Positions 23,904-32,498 of a DNA stretch of 39,313 bases are shown here, piece by piece; position 1 is the first letter of the stretch; every line of letters starts with the position of its first letter. This DNA comes from Deltaproteobacteria bacterium (GTDB taxonomy: Bacteria > Myxococcota_A > Polyangia > JAAYKL01), in assembly GCA_029565915.1 (NCBI GenBank), contig JAKQNG010000335.1, forward strand, positions 1 through 39,313, written 5' to 3'. The notes below the pieces were generated by a model that saw only the letters and a list, made by a program, of their open reading frames with translations, ran no database searches and was not told where the DNA came from. The position numbers were made by a program, and so were the translations under genes.

Positions 23904-25589
23904 GTGCGAATATTCACCGGGATGACATCCGATGCAACGAATAATGCGGCAGAAAGAAGAGCCCCGGCGCTCCGTCGGCGACTGCTCTCCCTGCTGCCCC
24001 TGCTGTGCGCGGCCCTCCTGCTGCTCTCGTCCGTCGCCAACGAACCCGCGTGGGATGATCTGTTCTTTCTCTCCCGGCCGGGACCCGGCGCCGGCCTGCA
24101 TCCCATGCAGCTCTTCACGTTGCCGTTCTGGCAGCAGTCCGCCTTTGTCAACACGCCTCTCGTCGATTTCTGGCGGCCCCTGTCGTCCGTTCTCCTGTGG
24201 CTGACCGGGTACATGACCGGGGCCCATCCCGCGGCCTTCCGCCTGCTCGCGATCCTGTGCGCCGCCCTGGCCGCCGCCGGAGTGGGACGGCTGGCTGCGC
24301 GGACGGCCGGGCCCGGAGAAGGACGCTCCATCGGCATCGCCGCCGCTTCCCTGTACGCGATTCATCCGCTGTCCGTGGAAGTCACCTGCATGGCGGTCAA
24401 TATTTCCGATCACCTGGCCATTGCATGTCTGTGCGGCGCCACCATCACCGTTTTGAAAATGCGTGAACAGAACGCGGGGGCGCTTCCGTACGCCGTCCTG
24501 TTCCTGCTGTGCGCGGCCGCCTGCACCGCCAAGGAATTCGGTGTGATGTGCGCCCTGCTGCCCCTGTTCCTCCTCCCCGGGCGCCGACCCGCCGCTTCCG
24601 TTCCCCTGTTCCGTCGCCGGATGGTTTTCACGACCGTCGCCTGTGCCCTGCCGGCCCTGCTGTACCTGACCGGGCGGCATGTCGTCATGGCCGCCGCCGG
24701 CGGACCTTCCATCGGAGACGTCGCTTCTCTGGATGCGCCCCTCGCGCCCCTCGCGGGCCTCGGCATCGGCCTGTTGCAGATACCGCTGCCGGTGCTGCGG
24801 GGTGCCCACTTCTACCTTCCGTCGGACGGTCCTGTCCCTCTGATCGCCAGTCTGGCCACCGCCGCGGGACTGGCCGGCCTTGTCGTCCACCTTGTCCGCC
24901 GTCGCACGGAAGGAGGTCCCGCCACCGGCATCGCCGTTGCCATCCTGCTGGCCCTGCCGTCCCTGCTGGTGGTGCCTGCCGTGGGAGACACCCACCGGTT
25001 TCCCCTCCGCTATTTCGCCGTTTCCCTCGCAGCGGTGCTCGCCCTGTCCCTGCCCCTCGTTGGCGAGCGATGGCGCCGTCCCGGCAAGAAGCTGTTCGCG
25101 CCCGTCTTCGTGCTGCTGGCCCTTCTTTCCATGGTCCGCATGGGCGAGTGGCGCACCCACCTGTCGTTCGTGCGGGCGGAGGCAGAAATCCACCAGACGT
25201 CGGCGTTTGAACAGCTCAACTACGGAAGTGCCCTGCTGGCCCTTCGGCGCTTTGACGAGGCCCGCGTCGTGCTGGACCTTGCCCGGCGCGGGGACGGCAT
25301 TGACGAACCCGCCAGTCGCTCCCGCCTGCTCTCCTGCGATGCAGAGCTCGCCGCCCATGCCGACGGGGATCCGGCGCGGGCGTCGTCCCTTATCCGGCAG
25401 GCGATGGCCCTTCAGCCGTCCGATCTGCGGCACGTCCTCGACCTGGCCGATTACCGGGCCATGGCCGGTCACCCGGAAGAATCCCTGGCAATGCTGGAGG
25501 AGGCGCTGGCGTCACCCCGGTTCACGCCCCACCAGAAAACTGCCCTTCCCGATCGCATCCGGTTCTACCAGCAGCGCAGCCGTCCGTGA
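23904..25589 (+). CDS. Polytopic GT-C-like membrane protein with C-terminal TPRs
   Basis: The 561-residue protein has about ten membrane segments and a TPR-like soluble end (about 420-550). NEPAWDDLFFLS in the first loop resembles the WDD motif of GT-C glycosyltransferases, and WRPLSSVLLWLTGY and YAIHPLSVEVTCMAVNISDHLA match the layout of TMTC/DUF1736-type proteins. These use lipid-linked sugars to glycosylate exported proteins, so a protein O-glycosylation role is plausible but not shown. Start is GTG at 23904 or ATG at 23922; neither has a strong ribosome binding site. Confidence 0.8.
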   Translation: MRIFTGMTSDATNNAAERRAPALRRRLLSLLPLLCAALLLLSSVANEPAWDDLFFLSRPGPGAGLHPMQLFTLPFWQQSAFVNTPLVDFWRPLSSVLLWLTGYMTGAHPAAFRLLAILCAALAAAGVGRLAARTAGPGEGRSIGIAAASLYAIHPLSVEVTCMAVNISDHLAIACLCGATITVLKMREQNAGALPYAVLFLLCAAACTAKEFGVMCALLPLFLLPGRRPAASVPLFRRRMVFTTVACALPALLYLTGRHVVMAAAGGPSIGDVASLDAPLAPLAGLGIGLLQIPLPVLRGAHFYLPSDGPVPLIASLATAAGLAGLVVHLVRRRTEGGPATGIAVAILLALPSLLVVPAVGDTHRFPLRYFAVSLAAVLALSLPLVGERWRRPGKKLFAPVFVLLALLSMVRMGEWRTHLSFVRAEAEIHQTSAFEQLNYGSALLALRRFDEARVVLDLARRGDGIDEPASRSRLLSCDAELAAHADGDPARASSLIRQAMALQPSDLRHVLDLADYRAMAGHPEESLAMLEEALASPRFTPHQKTALPDRIRFYQQRSRP

Positions 25590-25592
25590 ACA

Positions 25593-25635
25593 TCCGGGAC
25601 CGCCGTCCCCGACTGACACAACCGCCCGTCCCGGA
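25593..25635. terminator. Inverted repeat between convergent genes
   Basis: TCCGGGAC (25593-25600) and GTCCCGGA (25628-25635) form perfect 8-base arms with a 27-base loop, in the 50-base gap between convergent genes. It could act as a bidirectional terminator, but there is no T-run. Confidence 0.3.
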
Positions 25636-25639
25636 GGTT

Positions 25640-26503
25640 TCAGAACCGCACGCCGAACAGGGCCCCCGCGTGGAAGAAATCAAAGGACAGGCGGCGCAGG
25701 TCGTCGGTTTCCATGAAATAGTTGTAGCCGCCGGACAGGGAGAGTCGCATGGGAACCCGGCGGTGATTGAAATGCAGGATCAGGGCCAGCTCTGCCTGCG
25801 CATCCCGCTGTCCGGGCCATGAAATGTCCACGGCGCCCGAGAGCATTGACTCAAATGATACCGGTTTGCGACGACCCGCGAGAAATCCCGTCCGCAGTCC
25901 CAGTCCCGCGATGTACAGCCCGTGGTAGTCGCGCCCCGCGCCGCGGAAGTACCGCCGGAACTCATATCCCAGGGCCGTCGTCTGCAGGGTGAAGATGAAA
26001 TGCTTCAGGGCGCCGCCGGCGCTGTACTCAAACGAGCGGGCCCGGACCGCGAACTGCTCCCCCAGGGCTCGCTCGCGCGATACCTCCAGTACCCCCAGCG
26101 AAATGGCGCCCGATCCCAGGTGGTGAAACACCGTCAGGGAACCTTCGTATGCGTCGAGGAACGATCCGCTGTCGCGAAGACCGATGCCGACCGATCCCCG
26201 GACCGGGAACAGACGGCTGTGGCGATCGAGGTGCACACCGTAGAACGCCAGGTCGCCCGTCACGCGGAACGGCTGCGCATGAATGCTGCGGTGGGCATCG
26301 AGCCCCATCAGCAGAACACCTCCGGCCTCTGCCGACAGCGTGGTGCGCTCCGCCTTTTTCGTACCGGAGATCAGGCTGGCGACCGCCGCGTCCTTGAATT
26401 CGCCGTGATCCGCGGCCGCCACGGATGCAGAACCAACGACTCCGGATAACAGACAGGCTGTGGCGAAGATGCGAACGCGGGTCATCTGGGATCGGTCAGC
26501 CAT
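25640..26503 (-). CDS. Exported outer-membrane-barrel-like protein of unknown function
   Basis: The 287-residue protein has a signal peptide (MTRVRIFATACLLSGVVGSASVAAA). Many amphipathic strands follow (FRVTGDLAFYGVHLDRHSR, LFPVRGSVGIGLRDSG, YHGLYIAGLGLRTGF), ending in GALFGVRF with a terminal Phe as in outer-membrane barrels. I do not recognise the family. Its start overlaps the kinase stop by 8 bases; an ATG at 26485 is also possible. It is the last gene of the PilT-kinase operon. Confidence 0.72.
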   Translation of the reverse strand: MADRSQMTRVRIFATACLLSGVVGSASVAAADHGEFKDAAVASLISGTKKAERTTLSAEAGGVLLMGLDAHRSIHAQPFRVTGDLAFYGVHLDRHSRLFPVRGSVGIGLRDSGSFLDAYEGSLTVFHHLGSGAISLGVLEVSRERALGEQFAVRARSFEYSAGGALKHFIFTLQTTALGYEFRRYFRGAGRDYHGLYIAGLGLRTGFLAGRRKPVSFESMLSGAVDISWPGQRDAQAELALILHFNHRRVPMRLSLSGGYNYFMETDDLRRLSFDFFHAGALFGVRF

Positions 26504-28451
26504 GGAGCTGCTTGTAAATATCCTTCAGGAATGAGGCTGTTTCGCGGGCGTCGGCAAATCGCGCGGTCGGATTCTTTTCCATGAGCCGCAGGATGGCGTA
26601 CTCCAGCTCCTTCGGGATGAGGGGGTTGATTTCCCGGGGTGGCCGGGGTTGTTCGTTGATGTGCATCATCAACAGCTTGGTCATGTCGTCGTTGTCAAAC
26701 GGCAGTTCCCCGGTGAACATCCGGTACATGGCCACACCCAGACTGTACAGGTCCGCTGCGTGGGTCACCTTTGAAAAACTGCTGATCTGCTCGGGCGCGA
26801 TGTAGTGCGGGGTTCCGGCCAGCATGCCTTCCACGGTCATCCCCGGCTTCACCGTGTTCTTGGCGATGCCGAAATCCATCACCTTCAGAACGCCGTCATC
26901 GGTGACAAACAGGTTTTCCGGTTTGATGTCCCGGTGCACGACGCCCTGTTCGTGGGCGGCGTTCAATCCGGCGCAGGCCTGGATGAGCAGATGCAGCCCG
27001 ACGGAAAAATCAAAGGGACCGCCCGCCCTTTCGAGCCGGTGTTCCAGATCGTCGCCGTGCAGCAGCTCCATGCTGATGTACCGGTGTCCCTGATGAAAAC
27101 CGATATCGTACAGCTTGATGATGTTCCGGTGGGCCAGCATGCGGCTGAGTTTCAGTTCCTGTTTGAAACGGGTTTCACTTTCCTTGAGCGCAGCCGGATC
27201 GAGCACCTGGGACAGAAACACCTTGAGCGCGATTTCCTCATCCAGCTCCCGATCCTCCGCCCGATAAACCACCGCCATGCCGCCGCGGCCGATTTCGGCC
27301 TTGATGAGATACCGGGCGGCAATGGTATTTCCCACTTCGAAGCTCTCCGAGGCATCCATCTGTGCAGCCTGCATCAGGCCGGGAGCGGCCTGCACCGTGC
27401 CGCGGGACGTCGCGGGAGACGAAGGCGGGCCGGAGGTGAGCCCGGGCAGGTCCGGCAGGGGCGGCAGGTCCGGCAGGGGCGCTGCAGCCATCCCGTCCAG
27501 GATGGATTTCGGATCGATGCGGCGCTGTTCTCCGCGATAGCCCGCTTCCTGGGCCCGGATGCGATCGTACACCGCCGCCGACGGGGCTGCGAACCGCGCC
27601 ACTTTTTCAAGCCGGGCCGCTGCATCCCGATATCCGGGCACAGCGGCCACCAGTCGGGTCAGGCACTCCTTGGCGTTTTCGAGAAAATCGTGGTTTTCGT
27701 ACAGGGTGGCCAGATGGTAGAGGGCCTCCGCTTCCTTCTGATCCTGCGGTGCCGTGCGGATGAACTCCGACAGGAAATTGTCGAACTGAAAACTCATGGT
27801 GTTCAGTTCTAGCCCCAGGGCGATGGCCTTGACAACGGCGGTCCGGTAGTTCTTGTGATCCCGGGGCACGTGGATCAGGTTATCGAGCCCTTTTCCCGTG
27901 TCGCCGATTTCCAGAAAGCAGACGGCTGCTTCAAAGGCCCGACCGGCCTCCGCGTACATGCCCGCCGCCTCCGCAAGGCGCCCCTGTGCGCGCAGCAGTC
28001 GGGCCGCTTCGCCGTACATCCGCAGCTGCACATAGGTCTGAATGGCCAGCGCCGTATTGCCTTCTTTTTCAAAGCGCTCCGCCGTATATCGGGTGACAGC
28101 CTGTCCGCCCACGGCCGCGGCGCCCCTGCGGGACAGGGATTCGATTTTTCCCAGACGTCCCTCCCGCACCTTCTGGGCGCTCAGCATGTCGCCGGCCTTT
28201 TCGAGGCAGTCCGCCGCCTTGTTGCGCTCGCCGAGTCCCAGATACAGTTCCGTCGCCGGTCCGAACTCGCCGGCTTTTGTAAAATAGGTGGCGGCCAGAT
28301 AGGCGAGTTTCTTTGCCTTTGCATCCAGGGTATCCGCCTGGTTGGGTGCGATTTTCAGGGCGGAGAGAATGTACTCCCCTCCCCGGGCATACTGCCCCTG
28401 GTTGGCCAGCTCGCCGGACGCCGTCAGAATGGCCTGATAGGGATCGCTCAA
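26496..28451 (-). CDS. Ser/Thr protein kinase with N-terminal TPR-like region
   Basis: The start is TTG at 28451, overlapping the upstream PilT stop as TTGA, with GGAAGG 6 bases upstream. The 651 residues comprise a TPR-like helical half (about 1-300), a Pro/Leu-rich linker (PLPDLPPLPDLPGL) and a Hanks-type kinase domain (about 375-650). The kinase has GRGGMAVVY, ALKVF, HRDIKPENLF, DFGIAKN and YIAPEQ, so all catalytic residues are present. There is no membrane segment, unlike PknB-type kinases. Coupling to two PilT ATPases suggests it phosphorylates motor or pilus components. Confidence 0.93.
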   Translation of the reverse strand: MSDPYQAILTASGELANQGQYARGGEYILSALKIAPNQADTLDAKAKKLAYLAATYFTKAGEFGPATELYLGLGERNKAADCLEKAGDMLSAQKVREGRLGKIESLSRRGAAAVGGQAVTRYTAERFEKEGNTALAIQTYVQLRMYGEAARLLRAQGRLAEAAGMYAEAGRAFEAAVCFLEIGDTGKGLDNLIHVPRDHKNYRTAVVKAIALGLELNTMSFQFDNFLSEFIRTAPQDQKEAEALYHLATLYENHDFLENAKECLTRLVAAVPGYRDAAARLEKVARFAAPSAAVYDRIRAQEAGYRGEQRRIDPKSILDGMAAAPLPDLPPLPDLPGLTSGPPSSPATSRGTVQAAPGLMQAAQMDASESFEVGNTIAARYLIKAEIGRGGMAVVYRAEDRELDEEIALKVFLSQVLDPAALKESETRFKQELKLSRMLAHRNIIKLYDIGFHQGHRYISMELLHGDDLEHRLERAGGPFDFSVGLHLLIQACAGLNAAHEQGVVHRDIKPENLFVTDDGVLKVMDFGIAKNTVKPGMTVEGMLAGTPHYIAPEQISSFSKVTHAADLYSLGVAMYRMFTGELPFDNDDMTKLLMMHINEQPRPPREINPLIPKELEYAILRLMEKNPTARFADARETASFLKDIYKQLHG

Positions 28452-29532
28452 CTGCCGCCTTCCTGTTCCACATCCGCACAGAGGCTCTTCAACCCGTTGG
28501 GATCTTCGGTCACTTTCAGCGCCTCCTCCAGGGAAACGAGGCCTTCCCGAACGGCCTGGGCGAGGCTCATGTCCATGGCCTGCATGCCGCTCACCGCCGG
28601 GTTCACCGACTGCAGATAGCTCTCGATCTGATAGGTCTTGTTTTCGCGGATCATGTTGGAGATGGCCCAGTTCTGCAGCAGGATTTCCATGATGGCCACA
28701 CGGCCGTCCCCGTTGGCGCGCTTGACCAGCCGCTGGGCAACGACCCCGCGGAGCAGCACGGAGAGCACGCCGCGCACCTGGTCCCTTGATTCCTCGGGCA
28801 CCGCGTCCACGATGCGGTTGACCGCCTTGGCGGCCGTATTCGTGTGCAGCGTGCCGAACACCAGCACACCGGTCTCGGCGGCGGACAGGGCCAGGGCGAT
28901 GGTTTCCTGATCCCGCAGCTCGCCCACCACCAGCACATCCGGCGCTTCCCGCAGGGCGGAACGCAGGGCGGAGGCAAAGGACTCCGTATGCTTGCCCACC
29001 TGCCGCTGGGTCACCACGCTCTTGACGGGAGTGTGCAGAAACTCAATGGGGTCTTCGATGGTGATGACATGGCGACGGGTATTCATGTTCACCTCGTTCA
29101 CCATGGCGGCCAGGGTGGTCGTCTTGCCGCATCCCGTGGGCCGGTCACCAGCACGAGGCCGTTTCCGGTGTTGGTCAGCTTTCGCACCGAAGGCGGCATC
29201 ATCAGTTCGTCGAGGGTGGGCAGCTTCGCCGGCACGATCCGGAACACGGCGGAGAGGCCGCTGCGCTGGTAGAACACGTTGGCGCGGAACCTGGAGCCGT
29301 CGTCCAGGGTGTACACGAAATCGATGTTCTGGGTCCGCTCCAGGTCTTCAAGCTGCTCTTTGGACAGCAGTTCGAAGATGAACCGCCGTGCCTCCGAATC
29401 GGAAATCACGCGGAAAGGGAGTGACACGAGATCGCTGTTGTAGCGGATAATGGGCACGCGGCCCGAGTGAAAATGGAGATCGCTCGCCTTCTGATCGACC
29501 ACCATCTTGAGAAATGAGTCAAAGCGCGCCAT
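28448..29532 (-). pseudogene. PilT/PilU-type ATPase broken by a one-base frameshift at Walker A
   Basis: Two frames together make one PilT homologue. The first (ATG at 29532, 1 base after the TAG of the HEAT-PilT gene) covers the N-terminal domain to LVLVTGP. The second continues as TGCGKTTTLAAMVNEVN, then HVITIEDPIEFLH, DVLVVGELRDQETI (Walker B) and VFGTLHTNTAAK (His box) to 28448. The switch occurs at 29138-29142, where GGG would need to be GGGG to restore GPTGCGKTTT. A one-base homopolymer difference could be a sequencing error, a recent mutation or a slippage site. Intact, it would be a hexameric retraction ATPase of about 361 residues. Confidence 0.85.
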
Positions 29533-32367
29533 CTAGCCCTCTCCCCGTCCATTTCCGGCCGCCTGCGGCACAGATGTCGCCGGACGCCCCGCCTTTTCTT
29601 CCCGGGCCTTCTTTTCGTTCTCAATGGACATGAGGTCTTCCACTTCCTTTTTGGAATTTGCCTTCATGTACACGTCTTCGGCTCCGATGATACCCGCGCG
29701 GTACAGGCGCAGGAGTTCCGTGTCCATGGACTGCATCCCGATGTCCCTTGACGTGGCGACCACCGATGGGATCTGATAGGTCTTGCCCGACCGGATGAGG
29801 TTTGCCACGGCCCCTGTGTTGAGCAGCACCTCCGCCGCCACCACGCGTCCGGCCCCGTCCTTGCGCCGCACCAGATGCTGACAGACCACCGCCTGGAGGT
29901 TGTCCGCCAGCGTGGCGCGCACCTGATCCTGTTCCTTGGCGGGAAAGGTGTTGATGATGCGATCCACCGACGTGTCGGCCGATACCGTGTGCACGGTGCC
30001 GAACACCAGGTGGCCGGTTTCCGCCGCGTTCACCGCAAACGAAATCGTTTCCAGATCCCGCATCTCGCCCACCAGGATCACGTCCGGATCCTCCCGCAGG
30101 GTGGCGCGGAGGGCGGAGGCCGTGCTGCGGGCGTGGGTGCCCAGTTCCCGCTGGGTGATCATGCCCTTCTTCGACGTGTGCACCACTTCGATGGGATCTT
30201 CGATGGTGATGATGTGGCGATCATAATTCGCATTGATGTAGTTGATGATGGCCGCCAGGGTGGTGGACTTGCCGGAACCGGTGGGTCCGCCGACGAGGAC
30301 CAGTCCCCATTTCCGATCGCCGAACGTTTTGACCACCTCGGGAAGGCCCAGGGCATCGATCTCCGGCGCCTGGGCGTTGATGGTCCGGAACACAGCGCCG
30401 TATCCCGCCTCGTTGCGGAACACGTTGGCGCGGAACCGGGCGCCCGTGGTTTTTACCTCATAGGAAAAATCGGCGTCGTGCCCCTTTTCCATGTCTTCCA
30501 TCTGGCCGATGGACAGGTGGGGCGTGATGATGGCCATGATCTGCGAATGGCTCAGCACCGACGGTGAAATGGTCACGGTCTTGCCCATCTTTTTCATGTA
30601 GGGCTGTCGATCGGAACACAGGATAAGGTCGTCGCCCTTTCCCTCCACGATGGCCATCAGCATCCGATCCAGAAAGGACACCGCCTTGTCCCTGGTCACC
30701 GTGTACTGCTCGGACAGGGCGATGTTCCACCGCACCAGCTGCTGCTGGGCCGCCCGCACCACCCGGGGAGATTCGTCCGCGATGAGGGGCTGGATGTGGG
30801 AGGCGAACTCGTTGGCGTCGAATTCGCCCAGGCAGTCGATGGCGGCTTCCCGCACGTCCGGATCGTCCGCCTTCAGCATGGCGGTGACGTAGGATGCAGC
30901 GGTCTTCGCCTTCAGGGTTTTCAGGGCCAGCAGGCAGCACAGGCGCAGCTCCTGGTCGCGGTTCATCAGGTCAACGATGTACGATACGGCGCGCTGGTCG
31001 CCGATGGCTGCCACTGCCTCCACCGACTTTTCCTTCACCCACCAGTCCGTGTCTTCCCGGGCGGTGGTAATCAGGGCGCCGAGGGACTTTTCATCCTTCA
31101 ATCTGGCCAGCACGTCCACGGCAAAGCGCCGCATGACATCGTTGGGATCCTTCAGCATCGCCACCATGTGGGGCGTGAGCTGCAGCCCGGCCATTTCCAC
31201 CAGTGCGTCCATCACGCGCTCCCGCACCCACCAGTCCTCGTCCCGCAGCATGACCAGCATGCGGGGCCAGAGTTCCCCGTTGGGATCCTTTACCGTCCGC
31301 GCCACTTCCACGGCCATCCGGCGCACGTGGACGTTGCTGCTGTTCAGCAGCCAGATGATGGTCCGCGCCACATCCACCTTGCGGGCGTTGGACAGCCGGG
31401 ACAGAATTTCGCCCGACTGCTTGCGGATGGCGATTTCGCGGTGTCCCAGGGCCTCTGCGAGGATGGGCAGGATGTCGTCGTTGCCGATGACTTCGAGGGA
31501 GTTCAGGGCCTCCACGCGGATCGCATTGGGCCCCACGCGCAGCTTCTTTTCGAGGGTGAGCAACACCCGCTGGGACCGGAAGTACCGCAGTCCCGTCACG
31601 GCGGCCCGCACAATGCCCACCTGGGGCGAATCCAGCAGCGGGCCCACATATTCCCAGTAATCGTCCTCCGTCGCGAGGGCCGAGAATGCCGAAGCGGCGA
31701 CGGCCGCGATGCCTTCCGTCCGGTCTTCGATGGCGGGGAGCATGGCCTCCAGTGCCGCCTTCTGGGCCTTCTGCATGTAGCGCGCATCGGAGAGGTACTG
31801 CAGCGCCTTCTGCTTTTCGGTCTGCCGCCCGATTTCCAGCACCCGCTTCAGGATGCCGATGGCGTGGTGACTGGCCATGGGCACGATCAGGTCCAGGGCG
31901 TCGCACCGATCACTCCAGTCCTTGTCGCCGATGATGTCGGCCAGGGCCTCGAGGACGGTTCGCCCGCCCACGGTCTTCAGGGCGGCCACCGCCGAACGCC
32001 GGGTGGCGCGATCGTCCGATTTGAGCAGGGCCACCAGTTTGTCGTGTTCCCGGGGATTGTTGTTCTTTGCCACCAGAGAGGCGGCCAGTTCCTTCACCCG
32101 CAGCTCGCCATTGCGGATGGCCTTGACCAGCGATGCAAACAGAGACGGATCGGCGGCTCCGGCGCTGCATCGGCGGAGGATTTCCAGGCGCATGTCGTGG
32201 CGGGCGTCTCCGGCGCTGTCGTCGGTGACCACCTCCACCATGGCGCGCACCGTCTTCGCATCCACTTCCGCCGGAATCAGCCGCAGAAACTCCTGAAACT
32301 CCCCCTGGGATTTCCAGGGTGCGCTCTTGAAATACTTGAAGAGATCTCGCACATCGATGTCGGTCAT
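29533..32367 (-). CDS. HEAT-repeat protein fused to a PilT-type ATPase
   Basis: With ATG at 32367 (MTDIDVRDLFKYF) the protein has 944 residues; an upstream TTG is unlikely. Residues about 40-570 are HEAT-like repeats, seen as recurring pairs such as DDRATRRSAVAALKTVG, DPNDVMRRFAVDVLARLKD and DPDVREAAIDCLGEFD. The C-terminal third is a complete PilT ATPase: GGPTGSGKSTTLAAI (Walker A), HIITIEDPIEVVHT (Asp box), DVILVGEMRDLETI (Walker B), GHLVFGTVHT (His box). PilT powers pilus retraction. The HEAT array is not part of ordinary PilT (about 345 residues) and probably docks a partner. No clear ribosome binding site is seen. Confidence 0.9.
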   Translation of the reverse strand: MTDIDVRDLFKYFKSAPWKSQGEFQEFLRLIPAEVDAKTVRAMVEVVTDDSAGDARHDMRLEILRRCSAGAADPSLFASLVKAIRNGELRVKELAASLVAKNNNPREHDKLVALLKSDDRATRRSAVAALKTVGGRTVLEALADIIGDKDWSDRCDALDLIVPMASHHAIGILKRVLEIGRQTEKQKALQYLSDARYMQKAQKAALEAMLPAIEDRTEGIAAVAASAFSALATEDDYWEYVGPLLDSPQVGIVRAAVTGLRYFRSQRVLLTLEKKLRVGPNAIRVEALNSLEVIGNDDILPILAEALGHREIAIRKQSGEILSRLSNARKVDVARTIIWLLNSSNVHVRRMAVEVARTVKDPNGELWPRMLVMLRDEDWWVRERVMDALVEMAGLQLTPHMVAMLKDPNDVMRRFAVDVLARLKDEKSLGALITTAREDTDWWVKEKSVEAVAAIGDQRAVSYIVDLMNRDQELRLCCLLALKTLKAKTAASYVTAMLKADDPDVREAAIDCLGEFDANEFASHIQPLIADESPRVVRAAQQQLVRWNIALSEQYTVTRDKAVSFLDRMLMAIVEGKGDDLILCSDRQPYMKKMGKTVTISPSVLSHSQIMAIITPHLSIGQMEDMEKGHDADFSYEVKTTGARFRANVFRNEAGYGAVFRTINAQAPEIDALGLPEVVKTFGDRKWGLVLVGGPTGSGKSTTLAAIINYINANYDRHIITIEDPIEVVHTSKKGMITQRELGTHARSTASALRATLREDPDVILVGEMRDLETISFAVNAAETGHLVFGTVHTVSADTSVDRIINTFPAKEQDQVRATLADNLQAVVCQHLVRRKDGAGRVVAAEVLLNTGAVANLIRSGKTYQIPSVVATSRDIGMQSMDTELLRLYRAGIIGAEDVYMKANSKKEVEDLMSIENEKKAREEKAGRPATSVPQAAGNGRGEG

Positions 32368-32432
32368 CAGGTTTGTTTTTGTACCACAGCACCCATGGTT
32401 GCGCACGGGTAAAAAAATTGTGATGTCGGTGG

Positions 32433-32470
32433 ACAATCGCGCAATCTCCGCGCACCGCCGGGGCGATTGT
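32433..32470. promoter_or_regulatory. Inverted repeat in the divergent region between HEAT-PilT and the sulfatase gene
   Basis: ACAATCGC (32433-32440) and GCGATTGT (32463-32470) are perfect 8-base arms 22 bases apart. They lie between two divergent genes and could be operator half-sites or a hairpin. Confidence 0.3.
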
Positions 32471-32498
32471 GGTATTCCCGCAAAAAGATGGAGAGTTC

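Noticed and set aside
23766-25472. Minus-strand open frame of 568 codons opposite the GT-C-like gene
   Set aside because: The translation is Gly/Gln/Arg-rich without hydrophobic core, while the plus strand encodes clear membrane segments.
29138-29142. Programmed ribosomal frameshift in the second PilT
   Set aside because: No slippery heptamer followed by a clear structure was seen, and a one-base homopolymer error is the simpler reading; kept only as an alternative.
30796-32412. Plus-strand open frame of 538 codons opposite the HEAT region
   Set aside because: It is an antisense shadow of the HEAT repeats with no recognisable domain.
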